Shown: positions 8,145 through 16,783 of the stretch, one piece after another
Layout: each line of letters begins with the position of its first letter
Position numbering within the stretch: position 1 is the stretch's first letter
Assembly (NCBI RefSeq): GCF_900107745.1
Contig: NZ_FNRO01000010.1
Span: 1 to 64,000, forward strand
DNA: 64,000 nt
Reading direction: 5' to 3'
Source: Variovorax sp. YR216
GTDB taxonomy: Bacteria; Pseudomonadota; Gammaproteobacteria; Burkholderiales; Burkholderiaceae_C
Position numbers and translations under genes: made by a program
The notes under the pieces: model-generated
What the model saw: only the letters and a program-made list of their open reading frames with translations
Databases searched by the model: none
Told to the model about the DNA's origin: nothing

Positions 8145-8693
8145 ATGGAAGCAACCCAGTCTCTCGGAACGTTCAATCGCTTCTTCAAGGAACTCATGGC
8201 CTTCCTCAACAGGCCCGTGTTCGCGAAGTCCGCGCCGGCCCGGCGTCATGCGGCACGTCCCGCTCGGCCGGTCGAAGCGAAAGCGGTTGCATCGCCCGCG
8301 GTGGCGGCGAAGGCCGTGGCTCCGTTGGCGGTTGCGTCCATCAAGGTCGACCAGGTGGAGAAACCTGTGACGGTCGCGATTCCGCAGCGGGCGGCAGCAC
8401 CTGTGGTCGATCAGCCCGTCGTCGCGCCGGCCGTGAAGGCGCAAGTCCCTGAAGACAAGCCCATGCGAACGCTCGCCGAGGTGCGTGCCGATCTGGCGCG
8501 GCTGCGCGAGAAGTCGCGCGAGCGCCAGGCTCAACAGCGCGCAGCCGTGCGCCACGACGTCACCTTCCCGGCCACCGACTTCATGGAATACCTGCCCTCG
8601 GTGCCCGAGTCGCGCGCCGAGAAGCAGGACGATGCCGGCGAAAGCTTCGCGCCGACGGCCTACCTCGATTTCACGGTGCTGAAGCCCCGCTGA
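8145..8693 (+). CDS. Hypothetical Ala/Val/Pro-rich protein (182 aa)
   Basis: A low-complexity protein: a short helical head (LGTFNRFFKELMAFLNRPVF), a long Ala/Val/Pro/Lys-rich middle that looks disordered, and a helical segment (LAEVRADLARLREKSRERQ) before a more regular C-terminus ending in YLDFTVLKPR. It lacks a signal peptide. The start could lie further upstream; the chosen ATG begins the first ordered segment. I do not recognise the family. Confidence 0.55.
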   Translation: MEATQSLGTFNRFFKELMAFLNRPVFAKSAPARRHAARPARPVEAKAVASPAVAAKAVAPLAVASIKVDQVEKPVTVAIPQRAAAPVVDQPVVAPAVKAQVPEDKPMRTLAEVRADLARLREKSRERQAQQRAAVRHDVTFPATDFMEYLPSVPESRAEKQDDAGESFAPTAYLDFTVLKPR

Positions 8694-8950
8694 ATTCGGG
8701 CGCCAGGGCGCGGCCGACACCGGATCGGTCCGCGCAAGTTCGCACGGGTCAGCGCGTGATGCGTTTCGACACCTGCCTGACTCTTGGTAGCGATTGCTGC
8801 TTCAGCGTTTTGGTGATGCAGATACAGGTGCCGTCTTACAAGCACGCTGCGGTCTTGCATCGACAAAAGTTGCTTTGACACGTGCATGGCCTTTCAACGG
8901 CCCGACAGGCGCGGGTCGAACATCAGGCCGCCAGCATGAAGGAGTCCAGC

Positions 8951-9781
8951 ATGCAACTCGTTACGCCCGCGAATTCCATCTGGTCAACGGCGGCGCCGTC
9001 CGTCGCCTATGCGCAGCTCGGCGATCTGGTGGAGATATTGCTTCACCCGAAGGAGGCGGTCTTTGCCACCTGCGGCTTCTGCCAGACCCTCAATCGCAGA
9101 GGGGCCGCCCGCTGCCGCGCGTGCGGCGGCTCGTTCCTGGCGGCGGACGAGACGGACGATGAGCCGTCCGGCGAGACAACGGCGACGGACCGCAAATCGT
9201 TCGAGAGGCCGGAGTTCTCTGACCTCCCCGCGCTGCGAAGCATGCTGCTGCTCGTGTTGGTGCCGCCGATCCTGATGTTCCTCGGCTTCTTTGCATGGAA
9301 CAAGCTGCGCGTGAGCGAGGCCGGCCCCGTCGGGCTGCCCCAGCACTCGAGCATCGAATCGGTGTTCCCCGCACCGAACGCGAGCGCCTCGGCGACGCCG
9401 CTGGCCATTCCGCAGGGCGAGCATGCGAGGCATGCGCAGGCGAAGTCCGACACGCACCCGAGTGTGGAAAGGGACGCGCGCTCCGAGACCCCCGCGACCG
9501 TCGATGGCACGAACATCGCGAACATCGCGGAGATCGACGCAGAGCGCGACATCCAGAAGACCGTGCCGGTACGGCCCAGGCCCACCCCTTCGCATCAGGC
9601 CCTTCCTGTGCAGCAAGGCGGCCCACTGGCGGCATGCAGTGGCTACTCCTTCATCGCCCGCGCGGTCTGTGTGAACAGGAGCTGTGCGCAGCCCAGGGCT
9701 GCACAGCATGCCGAATGCAGGGAAGCCAATCGTCAGCGGCGGATCGACGAAAGCCGGCGCAATCCGGTCCTCGCGGGTTGA
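8951..9781 (+). CDS. Zinc-ribbon protein with one membrane helix
   Basis: The start is fixed by an AAGGAG site six bases upstream. Near residue 40 lies a zinc-ribbon pattern, CGFCQTL then CRACGG, i.e. two CxxC pairs. A hydrophobic segment follows near residue 105 (LLLVLVPPILMFLGFFAW), then a long Ala/Ser-rich stretch and a C-terminal cysteine-containing part (CSGYSFIARAVCVNRSC, later CREAN). This suggests a membrane-anchored protein with a cytoplasmic zinc ribbon and an outside tail that may carry disulfides. The tail resembles one found in other betaproteobacterial envelope proteins, but I cannot name the family. Confidence 0.65.
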   Translation: MQLVTPANSIWSTAAPSVAYAQLGDLVEILLHPKEAVFATCGFCQTLNRRGAARCRACGGSFLAADETDDEPSGETTATDRKSFERPEFSDLPALRSMLLLVLVPPILMFLGFFAWNKLRVSEAGPVGLPQHSSIESVFPAPNASASATPLAIPQGEHARHAQAKSDTHPSVERDARSETPATVDGTNIANIAEIDAERDIQKTVPVRPRPTPSHQALPVQQGGPLAACSGYSFIARAVCVNRSCAQPRAAQHAECREANRQRRIDESRRNPVLAG

Positions 9782-9903
9782 TGGGTTCCCCGAGGTCAAC
9801 GCTGATGGCGGGGCGCAACACCCGATGTGGACAGGGCTGGGGACTCTTGGCAAGATGCATGCGCCCACGCCGTGGGCCACTTTCAACTTCAATAAAGGTC
9901 CCC

Positions 9904-10260
9904 ATGCGAAAAATTCTCCTGACCGCCGGTCTTGCCCTGATTCCGATGATTGCGTCCACCGCATTTGCGCAGTCGAGCGGCGAGGTCGATCCTGCGCAAG
10001 GCAAGGCGCGCCCGGTTGCGCCGACCACGCCGGCCGAGCGGTCCGAGGCACGTGGCGAGCGCAAGGGCGCAGGTGCCGCTGCTGCACGCGGCCCGCAGAT
10101 CGGCGAAGGCCAGCCGCAGCCCACGGCAGCACCGAAGGTTTCGCGTGAAGATCGCAAGGCCGCCAACGCGAAGCGCCGCGCGGCGACCCGCGAGGCCAAC
10201 AAGTCCGGCGAGCTCGCGCGCGGCGGCAACACCGACGCGCCCGAGAAGCAGAAGCCCTGA
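9904..10260 (+). CDS. Small exported hypothetical protein
   Basis: The 118-residue product begins with a clean signal peptide (MRKILLTAGLALIPMIASTAFA, cleavage after AFA). The mature part is rich in Ala, Arg, Gly and Lys without predicted folds, for example EDRKAANAKRRAATREANKSG. Similar short, charged periplasmic proteins are common in Variovorax-like genomes and are sometimes called cell-envelope biogenesis proteins; the function is not known. It converges on the SDR gene of the next operon. Confidence 0.65.
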   Translation: MRKILLTAGLALIPMIASTAFAQSSGEVDPAQGKARPVAPTTPAERSEARGERKGAGAAAARGPQIGEGQPQPTAAPKVSREDRKAANAKRRAATREANKSGELARGGNTDAPEKQKP

Positions 10261-10288
10261 CGGCAGAGCGAGGCTTCTCCTGATGCGC

Positions 10289-10308
10289 GCGCCCGCGATG
10301 CCGGGCGC
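10289..10308. terminator. Strong GC hairpin between convergent transcription units
   Basis: GCGCCCG and CGGGCGC form a perfect 7-bp stem with a 6-base loop, placed between the exported-protein gene and the end of the ten-gene minus-strand operon. It is a plausible bidirectional terminator without a T run. Confidence 0.45.
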
Positions 10309-10332
10309 AGCGTCATGTTCCGGCGGCGCCGC

Positions 10333-11157
10333 TCAGTCGACGATGGCTGGCTTGCCCGGCCGCCCCGGAATCAAACCGAGCATGCGATCGGAGATGCCTC
10401 CGTCCACCACGATGCTCTGGCCTGTGATGTAGGCCGCCCCCGTTCCCGCAAGAAATGCCACCGTGGCGCCGATGTCGGCAACGGTTCCGATGCGCCCGAG
10501 CGGGACGAGCGCGCGCCGGCCGCGATGCGTTTCCTCATCCTCATAGGCCGCCTCGGTCAGCGGGGTCCGGATCATGCCCGGGCTGACGCTGTTCACGCGG
10601 ACGCCATCGGCTGCCCATTCCTGCGCGAGCTGGCGGCAGAGCATCACCAGGGCGGCCTTGGCCGCGGAGTACGCGCCGTAGCCCGGATGCGGCAGGTGGC
10701 CCGACATGGACGCGATCGCCGTGATCGACCCGCCTGTCCGTGCGAGAGAAGGGCGCGCCGATTGCGCGAGCAGCCACACCGCGCGCACATTGAGATCGAA
10801 GGTGCGGTCCCACTGGGCCGTGGGCAGGTCGGCGAGGCGTCCAGGCCCCGATGCGCCGGCATTGCACACGAGTGCCGTGAGGTCGCCGCCCGCGTCGATG
10901 GCCTGCCGCACGATGTCCGCGCAGCATGCGGGATCGGTGAGGTCCCCGGCGACGCCGGTCGCGGTCGCTCCGGCCGAACGCAGTTCATCCACGAGTCGAT
11001 CGAGGCGATCACCCGGCTGTGATGCCGCCGCGGTCACGTGGATCGCAGCCCCGTCGCGCTGTGCCTGCTCGATCAGCGCGAAGCAGATGCCGCGGCCGAT
11101 GCCGCCGGGCCCGCCGGTGACGAGCGCGTGTCGCCTGTTCGTGGTCGACGCAGTCAT
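10333..11157 (-). CDS. SDR-family NAD(P)-dependent oxidoreductase
   Basis: A classical short-chain dehydrogenase of 274 residues. The cofactor motif VTGGPGGIG lies near residue 14, the NAG segment (LVCNAGASG) near 100, the catalytic Ser in AIASMSG and the YSAAK catalytic pair near 165, with the usual PGMIRTPL stretch after it. It interconverts an alcohol and a ketone in the cytoplasm. It is the last gene of a minus-strand operon that runs from the AroE-like gene at 20422, and its start overlaps the end of the epimerase-like gene by four bases (ATGA), so the two are translationally coupled. Substrate unknown. Confidence 0.88.
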   Translation of the reverse strand: MTASTTNRRHALVTGGPGGIGRGICFALIEQAQRDGAAIHVTAAASQPGDRLDRLVDELRSAGATATGVAGDLTDPACCADIVRQAIDAGGDLTALVCNAGASGPGRLADLPTAQWDRTFDLNVRAVWLLAQSARPSLARTGGSITAIASMSGHLPHPGYGAYSAAKAALVMLCRQLAQEWAADGVRVNSVSPGMIRTPLTEAAYEDEETHRGRRALVPLGRIGTVADIGATVAFLAGTGAAYITGQSIVVDGGISDRMLGLIPGRPGKPAIVD

Positions 11158-12062
11158 GCAGAACCCCGAGACGAACGGTAGTAGGAAAGGGTCGCGGCAA
11201 TCCCCTCGGCCAGCGTGCTTCGTCCGCGTGCCGGCAGCAACGCGTCGAGGCCTTCCTCGGCCACGTCGGCCGCAATCGTCAGCGGCGGGCCTTCGGCGCG
11301 GAGGTCGGCATCCGGCACCTGTCGCCGGATCTCGGCGATCACCTCATCGATCGTGTGCACCTGCCCCACGAGATTGAAGACGTTCGCGCCGTCGGCGGGC
11401 GCCAGGAGCGCGTTTTCGAAAGCCTGCGCGACATCGTCGACATAGACCAGTCCGCACGCACCCGTGAAGCCGATCGCGTAAGGGGTGCCGTGCACGGCCG
11501 CACGGCACGCGAGGCTGGGGCCGGCGCTGACGCCGGTCTCGCGACCCGGGCCGTAGACCACGAAGGGCCGGAAGCCCACGCTGGCGATGCGATGCTCGTT
11601 CCAGTACGCACGCGCAGCGCCTTCGACCGCGAGCTTGAACGCGCCGTAGTGCGTCGCGGGCTCCGGATGCCGTGAATGCGCGGGCCCATACACGCCCGCC
11701 GAGCTGGCGTAGATCACTTTCGAGAGACCCTGCGCGCGTGCGGCATCGAACACGTGAAGCGAGCCGATCAGGTTGATCTCCGCGCCGCGCACCGGATTGG
11801 CGCTGCACGCCGGCGTGAGCACGCCGGCGAGATGGATCACGCCGTCGCAGCCTTCCATCGCAGCGTGCACGTCGTCCGCGCTGCGGATGTCGCCTTCGCG
11901 CCATTCGAGCAGCGATGCGTGGCCCGGCCCGACGATGTCGCTCGCGGTCCTTGGCGCGCCCGGAACGTCGAACAGCGCGAGCCGTGTTCCGCGCGCCGCG
12001 AGGCGGCGTGCGATCCATGCGGCGAGAAAGCCGCCGCCTCCGGTGATGAGCACCTGCTTCAT
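11154..12062 (-). CDS. NAD-dependent epimerase/dehydratase family protein
   Basis: An extended SDR of 302 residues with ITGGGGFLAAW at the N-terminus, a DVP segment binding the cofactor ribose, VIHLAG, and the catalytic YxxxK within HYGAFKLAVEG preceded by an SSAGVYG Ser. These proteins act on nucleotide sugars or, in catabolic clusters, on hydroxylated ketones and lactones. The setting among importers and dehydrogenases favours a catabolic use. It follows the substrate-binding protein gene by 13 bp. Confidence 0.85.
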   Translation of the reverse strand: MKQVLITGGGGFLAAWIARRLAARGTRLALFDVPGAPRTASDIVGPGHASLLEWREGDIRSADDVHAAMEGCDGVIHLAGVLTPACSANPVRGAEINLIGSLHVFDAARAQGLSKVIYASSAGVYGPAHSRHPEPATHYGAFKLAVEGAARAYWNEHRIASVGFRPFVVYGPGRETGVSAGPSLACRAAVHGTPYAIGFTGACGLVYVDDVAQAFENALLAPADGANVFNLVGQVHTIDEVIAEIRRQVPDADLRAEGPPLTIAADVAEEGLDALLPARGRSTLAEGIAATLSYYRSSRGSA

Positions 12063-12075
12063 CGGTCGGCCGGCC

Positions 12076-13278
12076 TCAGCTCATCTTGCACAGCGGCGAC
12101 GGTGCCGGCACCAGCGACGGCGGGAAGGTGTGCTCGATCACCGGCACGATGGCGCCATCGACAGGCTTCGCACGCGCCACGTAGTTGGGCAGCAGCAACT
12201 GGTTGTCGGCGGCGCGCATCGTCACCGGTCCGTAGATGGAGTCGATCTGCGCGCCGCGCAATGCCTTGCTGATTTCAGCCGGCTTCACGCTGCCCGACTT
12301 CTTCACACCCTCGAACATCACCTGCATGCCGTTGTAGGCCTGCCCTTCGTTGTCGGTCGGCAGCCGATTGAACTTCGCCTTCCAGGCCGTGACGAAGGCC
12401 TTGTTGCGCGGGTTGTCGATGGTGGCGGTGTAGGCGGTGTTGCCCGGCGTGCCGTCCAGCGCCTTGCCGGTCGCGTTGATCATGAAGTTCTGGATCAGCG
12501 CGTGGCCGATCAGCTTCGTCTTCGGGATCAGGCCGAACTCCTCGGCCTGCTTGACGAAGGCGATCGCGTCGCGGCCGGTCTCGGCCACCCAGACCGCGTC
12601 GACGTTGGCCGCCTTGAGCTGTGCGATGTAGGGCGAGAAGTCCTTGGTGCCCAGCGGCACGTAGAGCGACAGCGGAACCGTCTTGCCGGTGGCTTCGACC
12701 GCCTTCTTGAAGGACTCCCCGGAGTCGCGCCCCCACACATAGTCGGCCGCGAGCACGGCGAAGGTCTTCTCCTTCAGGTCCTTGGCCCACTCGTTGATCA
12801 TCGCGATGTCCATCGCATCCGAATGGTTGGTGCGGAAGCTGCGCGGCCGGCAGGTGTCGCCCGTGAGCTTGTCGGATTTGCTCGCGACCACGAAATAGGC
12901 CGCGTCCCAGCGATCGAGGTTCTGTGCGATCGCCAGCGAGATCGAAGAAGGGATGGCGCCGATCAGCAGGTTGTTGCCGTCGCGCGCGAGCTTCTCGGCC
13001 ACGCGCCGGCCCGCATCGGGCGTGCCTTCGTCGTCGGCTTCGGCGTATTCGACCTTGCGGCCGTCCACGCCGCCCGCGGTATTGGCCTCGTCGATCGCGA
13101 ACTTCACCGCGCGCATGACTTCTTCGCCCTGCTGCGCGAAGACCCCCGACTTGGACGAAACGAGTCCGACCTTGACCGGCTCCTTGCCTTGCGCCAGCGC
13201 GGCGAACGGAATCACGGCCGCGAGTGCGCCAAGCGCGATCGCGTGACGGCCGAAGCGGAAAGTCTTTCGATTCAACAT
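12076..13278 (-). CDS. LIV-type ABC transporter, periplasmic substrate-binding protein
   Basis: A 400-residue binding protein of the leucine-binding (Peripla_BP_6) family. The start ATG follows a CAGGAGA site and yields a signal peptide ending in FAALAQG. The mature part opens with VKVGLVSSKSGVFA and contains the family landmarks INEWAKDLKEKTFAVLAADY and the Asn-Gly-Met segment near the C-terminus. It would capture the substrate of this island in the periplasm and hand it to the LivH/LivM channel encoded just upstream. The ligand is not necessarily an amino acid; homologues in catabolic clusters bind aromatic or alicyclic acids. Confidence 0.88.
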   Translation of the reverse strand: MLNRKTFRFGRHAIALGALAAVIPFAALAQGKEPVKVGLVSSKSGVFAQQGEEVMRAVKFAIDEANTAGGVDGRKVEYAEADDEGTPDAGRRVAEKLARDGNNLLIGAIPSSISLAIAQNLDRWDAAYFVVASKSDKLTGDTCRPRSFRTNHSDAMDIAMINEWAKDLKEKTFAVLAADYVWGRDSGESFKKAVEATGKTVPLSLYVPLGTKDFSPYIAQLKAANVDAVWVAETGRDAIAFVKQAEEFGLIPKTKLIGHALIQNFMINATGKALDGTPGNTAYTATIDNPRNKAFVTAWKAKFNRLPTDNEGQAYNGMQVMFEGVKKSGSVKPAEISKALRGAQIDSIYGPVTMRAADNQLLLPNYVARAKPVDGAIVPVIEHTFPPSLVPAPSPLCKMS

Positions 13279-13352
13279 ACGAGTCTCCTGAGTCATCAAA
13301 GTCAAAGCAAAGGCCGGAGGCGGTCCGGCGGCCGTGCGGAAGTTGTCGGGGG

Positions 13353-14057
13353 TCAGACCATCACGTGGGCTTCGAGGTCGTGCAGGCTCTCTCGCGAGGC
13401 CTCGACCTGTCCTTGCGCGATGACCGATCCCTTGGCCATGGCGTAGTAGCGACGCGCGACGCGCACCACGAGGCTCATGTTCTGCTCGATGAGCAGCAGC
13501 GCCGTGCCCTGGTCCGCCACGCGATTGAAGATGTCCGAGAGCTGGTCGACGATCACCGGCGCGAGGCCTTCGGTCGGTTCGTCGAGCAGGATCAGCGAGG
13601 GGTTCGCCATCAGCGCACGCCCGACCGCGAGCATCTGCTGCTGCCCGCCGGAAAGCGCAGTGCCCGGCGTGTGCGCGCGCTCGGCGAGGATCGGGAACAG
13701 CTTGTAGACCTCGGGCACGTTCCACGGGCCCTTGCGGCCGACCGCGGCGCCCAGCAACAGGTTCTCTTCCACGCTGAGGTTGGCGACGATGCGCCGCCCC
13801 TGCGGAACGACCACCACGCCGTGCTGGGCCGCGACGTACGGGCGCGGCCGCGCGAGCACCTGGCCGCCGAGTGCGACACGGCCGCTGCGCAGGCTGGCCA
13901 GGCCCAGGATGGTGTTGACCACCGTCGTCTTGCCGACGCCGTTGCGGCCCACCAGCGCGACGCGCTCGCCGGCGTTCACCTTCAGGCTCAGCTTGTGGAG
14001 GATGTGCGCCGAGCCGTAGCAGGCATCGACCTTGTCGAGTTCGAGAAGAGGGTTCAT
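13353..14057 (-). CDS. livF: LIV-type ABC transporter ATP-binding protein (LivF-like)
   Basis: A 234-residue ABC ATPase with Walker A GRNGVGKTT near residue 38, signature ALSGGQQQML, Walker B LILLDEPTEGLAP and the switch His region (LLLIEQNMS). The short LivF length and the YGSAHILHKLSL opening place it in this subfamily. It pairs with the LivG-like protein whose stop overlaps its start by one base, and drives import through the LivH/LivM pore. Confidence 0.9.
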   Translation of the reverse strand: MNPLLELDKVDACYGSAHILHKLSLKVNAGERVALVGRNGVGKTTVVNTILGLASLRSGRVALGGQVLARPRPYVAAQHGVVVVPQGRRIVANLSVEENLLLGAAVGRKGPWNVPEVYKLFPILAERAHTPGTALSGGQQQMLAVGRALMANPSLILLDEPTEGLAPVIVDQLSDIFNRVADQGTALLLIEQNMSLVVRVARRYYAMAKGSVIAQGQVEASRESLHDLEAHVMV

Positions 14058-14776
14058 CAGGCGGCACTCCCGAGATAGGCTTCACGCACGCGCGGATCGG
14101 CGCGCACGGCGGTGGGCTCGCCCTGCGCAATCACACGGCCAAGTTCGAAGACGGTGACGACATCGGAGATGCCGAACACCACGTCCATGTCGTGCTCGAC
14201 CAGCAGCACCGACACGTTCCAGCGCGAGGTCAGCGCCTTCAGGTGATGGGCGAGGTCGTGCGATTCCTTCGCCGACAGGCCGGCCATCGGCTCGTCGAGC
14301 AGCAGCACCGTCGGCCGCCCCACGAGCGCAAGCGCGAGATCGAGCCGGCGCTGTTCGCCGTAGCCGAGGTCTTCCGCGACATCGTCGGCGCGATGCAGGA
14401 GATCGAGCTCGCGCAGGACTGCCTGCGCGTCCGCTTCGTGGTCCTTCGGGTTCATGCGGTGCGAGGCCAGCTCGACCTGCCGGCGCACCTTCATCTGCCC
14501 GAAGATGCTGGTGCGCTGGAAGCTGCGCGAGAGGCCGCGCGCTCGGCGCTCGACCACGCCGAAGGCGGTGACGTCCTCGCCGCCGAGCATCACCTTGCCG
14601 CGCGTGAGGCGGCGGCGACCGGTGATCGCATCGATCACGGTGGACTTGCCCGCGCCGTTGGGCCCGATCAGGCCGCGGATCTGGCCGCGTTCGAGGGTGA
14701 GCGAGACGCCGTCGACCGCCTTCACGCCACCGTAGTGGATCGCGACGTCGTCGGCCTGGAGTACGTAGTCGACCAT
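14057..14776 (-). CDS. livG: LIV-type ABC transporter ATP-binding protein (LivG-like)
   Basis: A 239-residue ABC ATPase. Walker A is GPNGAGKST near residue 37, the signature region reads LGYGEQRRLDLALAL, and Walker B is VLLLDEPMAGLS. The GYGEQR version of the signature and the SFQRTSIF segment are typical of LivG. Its stop codon overlaps the livF start, and it lies 13 bp after livM, so the three are co-translated. Confidence 0.9.
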   Translation of the reverse strand: MVDYVLQADDVAIHYGGVKAVDGVSLTLERGQIRGLIGPNGAGKSTVIDAITGRRRLTRGKVMLGGEDVTAFGVVERRARGLSRSFQRTSIFGQMKVRRQVELASHRMNPKDHEADAQAVLRELDLLHRADDVAEDLGYGEQRRLDLALALVGRPTVLLLDEPMAGLSAKESHDLAHHLKALTSRWNVSVLLVEHDMDVVFGISDVVTVFELGRVIAQGEPTAVRADPRVREAYLGSAA

Positions 14777-14789
14777 TTCAGATTTCCCT

Positions 14790-15770
14790 TCAGTGGACGG
14801 ACGCGGCGCGCGCGACGGGCTGGATCTTGCGGGGCTTGAAGACCCGGCCCAGCGCGCCTGCGATGCCGGTGGGCGAGAAGACGATGACGGTGATCAGCGC
14901 CACGCCGAAGATCGCCATCCAGTGGTTCGCGTAGTCGCCGAGCACATCCTTGAACAGGAAGTACACGATCGCGCCGAGAGCGGGGCCCCACAGGGCCTTG
15001 TAGCCACCCACGACGACCATCATCAGCGCGACGCCCGACACGCTCCAGTGCAGGCTCTCGGGCGAGACGAAGCCGGTGTTCAGCGCCGAGAGCACGCCGC
15101 CGAGGCTGGTGACGAGTGCCGACAGCGCATAGATCGCGGCGCGCGGCAGCAGCGTGCGCACGCCGATGAAGCGCGCGCGCTCCTCGTTGTCGCGCACTGC
15201 CTCCGTCACGCCGCCGAAGCGGCTGCGCAGCAGCATGGCGAGCGCGAGCGTGACGAGAACGAGCACGGTCCAGCACACGATGAAGAGCACGGCCGGCTGA
15301 TGCAACTGCGATTGCGACAACCCGAACAGGCTTTGCGGCCAGTTGATGTTCATGCCGTCGGCACCGCCCGTCAGGCCCCGGGCCCGCGATGCGGTGAGGA
15401 AGGCCATCTGCCCGATCGCCAGCGTGAGCATGCTGAAGGCAACGCCCGGTACGCGGACGATCACGAGGCCGACGACGAACGCGACGACCGCGACCCCGAG
15501 CAGCGTGAGCGCGATCGCGAGTTCGGCCGGCATCAGCCCGAGTTCCAGGATGATCCCCATCGAGTAGCCCGACACGCCGAAGAAGAGCGCGTGGCCGAAA
15601 CTCACCATGCCGTTCTGCCGCAACAGCAGGCCCACGCCCATGGCGAAGACAGCGTAGATCACGGCCTGCGTGAGCAGCGAGAGAACGGTGCCCGATGTGA
15701 TGAATGCCGCCACGAGGCCGCCGGCGACAAGCGCGACCACCGCGCTCGAGCCCATCCGAGTGATGTTCAT
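14790..15770 (-). CDS. livM: LIV-type ABC transporter permease (LivM-like)
   Basis: A 326-residue inner-membrane permease with about eight hydrophobic helices. It shows the family landmarks GVGLLLRQNGMVSFGHALFFGVSGY in the first third and the LTGGADGMN loop in the middle, followed by the EAA-like loop that contacts the ATPase (RARFIGVRTLLPRAAIYALSA). It forms the translocation pore with LivH. A hairpin-rich repeat separates it from livH. Confidence 0.9.
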   Translation of the reverse strand: MNITRMGSSAVVALVAGGLVAAFITSGTVLSLLTQAVIYAVFAMGVGLLLRQNGMVSFGHALFFGVSGYSMGIILELGLMPAELAIALTLLGVAVVAFVVGLVIVRVPGVAFSMLTLAIGQMAFLTASRARGLTGGADGMNINWPQSLFGLSQSQLHQPAVLFIVCWTVLVLVTLALAMLLRSRFGGVTEAVRDNEERARFIGVRTLLPRAAIYALSALVTSLGGVLSALNTGFVSPESLHWSVSGVALMMVVVGGYKALWGPALGAIVYFLFKDVLGDYANHWMAIFGVALITVIVFSPTGIAGALGRVFKPRKIQPVARAASVH

Positions 15771-15805
15771 ACGAGTTTCCTAGAGGGAAGAAAGACTTTT
15801 GATGT

Positions 15806-15899
15806 GGGGCACCCGCGGAACCGGCTTGGCCGGGCCGCCGGGTGCGCCCCCGGAGAGGGGGTTGGCGCAGCGACACGAAGTGCGCGGAGCCTGGGGGTG
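15806..15899. repeat. Hairpin-rich intergenic repeat (REP-like) between livM and livH
   Basis: A GC-rich block with nested inverted repeats: an outer imperfect pair GGGGCACCCGCGG / CCGCCGGGTGCGCCCC, an inner CCGG-CTTGG-CCGG, and CCCCC-GGAGA-GGGGG, followed by GCGCAGCGACACGAAGTGCG and GGGGGTG. I recall this consensus from many intergenic sites in Variovorax- and Acidovorax-like genomes. Here it lies inside an operon, where the RNA hairpins could lower or stabilise expression of the genes after livH. Confidence 0.65.
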
Positions 15900-15912
15900 A
15901 ACCTCATGTCCT

Positions 15913-16764
15913 TCATGTCCTGCTGCCGGCAAAGCCCGAGGGCTTCCAGATCAGCACCGCGACCATGATCACGAAGGGCAGGATCGCGGAGAAGTCGGGC
16001 ACGTAGACCGCGCCGAGCGCCTGGATCATGCCGAGCGCCATCGCCGCGACGAAGGCGCCGGCCAGCGAGCCGAGCCCGCCGACGACCACGACGACGAAGG
16101 AATCGATGATCACGTCGCTGCTCATCGACGGCGAGAGCGAGAGGAAGGGCGCGGCCACCACGCCGGCCAGGCCCGCGAGCGCGGTGCCCAGCCCGACCAC
16201 GCCGGCGCTGAGCAGGTCGGTGTTCACCCCCTGCATCGCGGTGGTCGTCGGATCGGTGCTCGCGGCGCGCACGAAGAGCCCCACCTTCGAACGGCGTAGC
16301 CACAGCGTGAGGCCGAGCGCGACGAGTGCGCCGATCACGATCACGCCGATGCGGTAGGCGGGCAGCGGCGTGCCGAGGACGTTGACCGACATCGCGAGCG
16401 CCGCGGGCACGTCGACCGTGAGGTTGCTCTTGCCCCAGACGGTCTGCACGAAGTCCTCGATCACGAGGAGCAGGCCGAAGGTGACCAGCACCACGGTCAG
16501 CGGATCGCGGTCCTGCAGGAGCCGGAAGCCGTAGCGGTCGAGCACCACGCCAAGCAGGGCCATCACCGCGGGCGCGGCGACGAGCGCAACCCAGAAGTTG
16601 CTGTGCAGCGCGATCGAGTAGCCGATGTATGCACCCAGCATGTAGAGCGAGCCGTGCGCGAAATTGACCACGCGCCGCAGGCCATAGATGAGCGCCAGGC
16701 CGGAGCACATGATGATCAGCAGCGCGCCGTAGACCAGGCCGTTGAAGAGGTTGATGGTGAGCAT
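15913..16764 (-). CDS. livH: LIV-type ABC transporter permease (LivH-like)
   Basis: A 283-residue inner-membrane permease with about eight helices. It begins with the typical LFNGLVYGALLIIMCSGLALIYG, and contains the NFAHGS motif and the conserved GGLGSLAGAFVAAMALG segment near the C-terminus. The start ATG follows AAGGAG; a longer frame upstream has no family support. It is the first transporter gene of the operon and lies 19 bp after the SDR gene. Confidence 0.9.
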   Translation of the reverse strand: MLTINLFNGLVYGALLIIMCSGLALIYGLRRVVNFAHGSLYMLGAYIGYSIALHSNFWVALVAAPAVMALLGVVLDRYGFRLLQDRDPLTVVLVTFGLLLVIEDFVQTVWGKSNLTVDVPAALAMSVNVLGTPLPAYRIGVIVIGALVALGLTLWLRRSKVGLFVRAASTDPTTTAMQGVNTDLLSAGVVGLGTALAGLAGVVAAPFLSLSPSMSSDVIIDSFVVVVVGGLGSLAGAFVAAMALGMIQALGAVYVPDFSAILPFVIMVAVLIWKPSGFAGSRT

Positions 16765-16783
16765 CGTCTTGTCTCCTTGCGAA

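Noticed and set aside
12076..14130. 684-codon minus-strand frame running through the substrate-binding protein gene and into livF
   Set aside because: Only the part from 13278 down matches a protein family and has a ribosome site and signal peptide; the upstream part is the wrong frame of livF.
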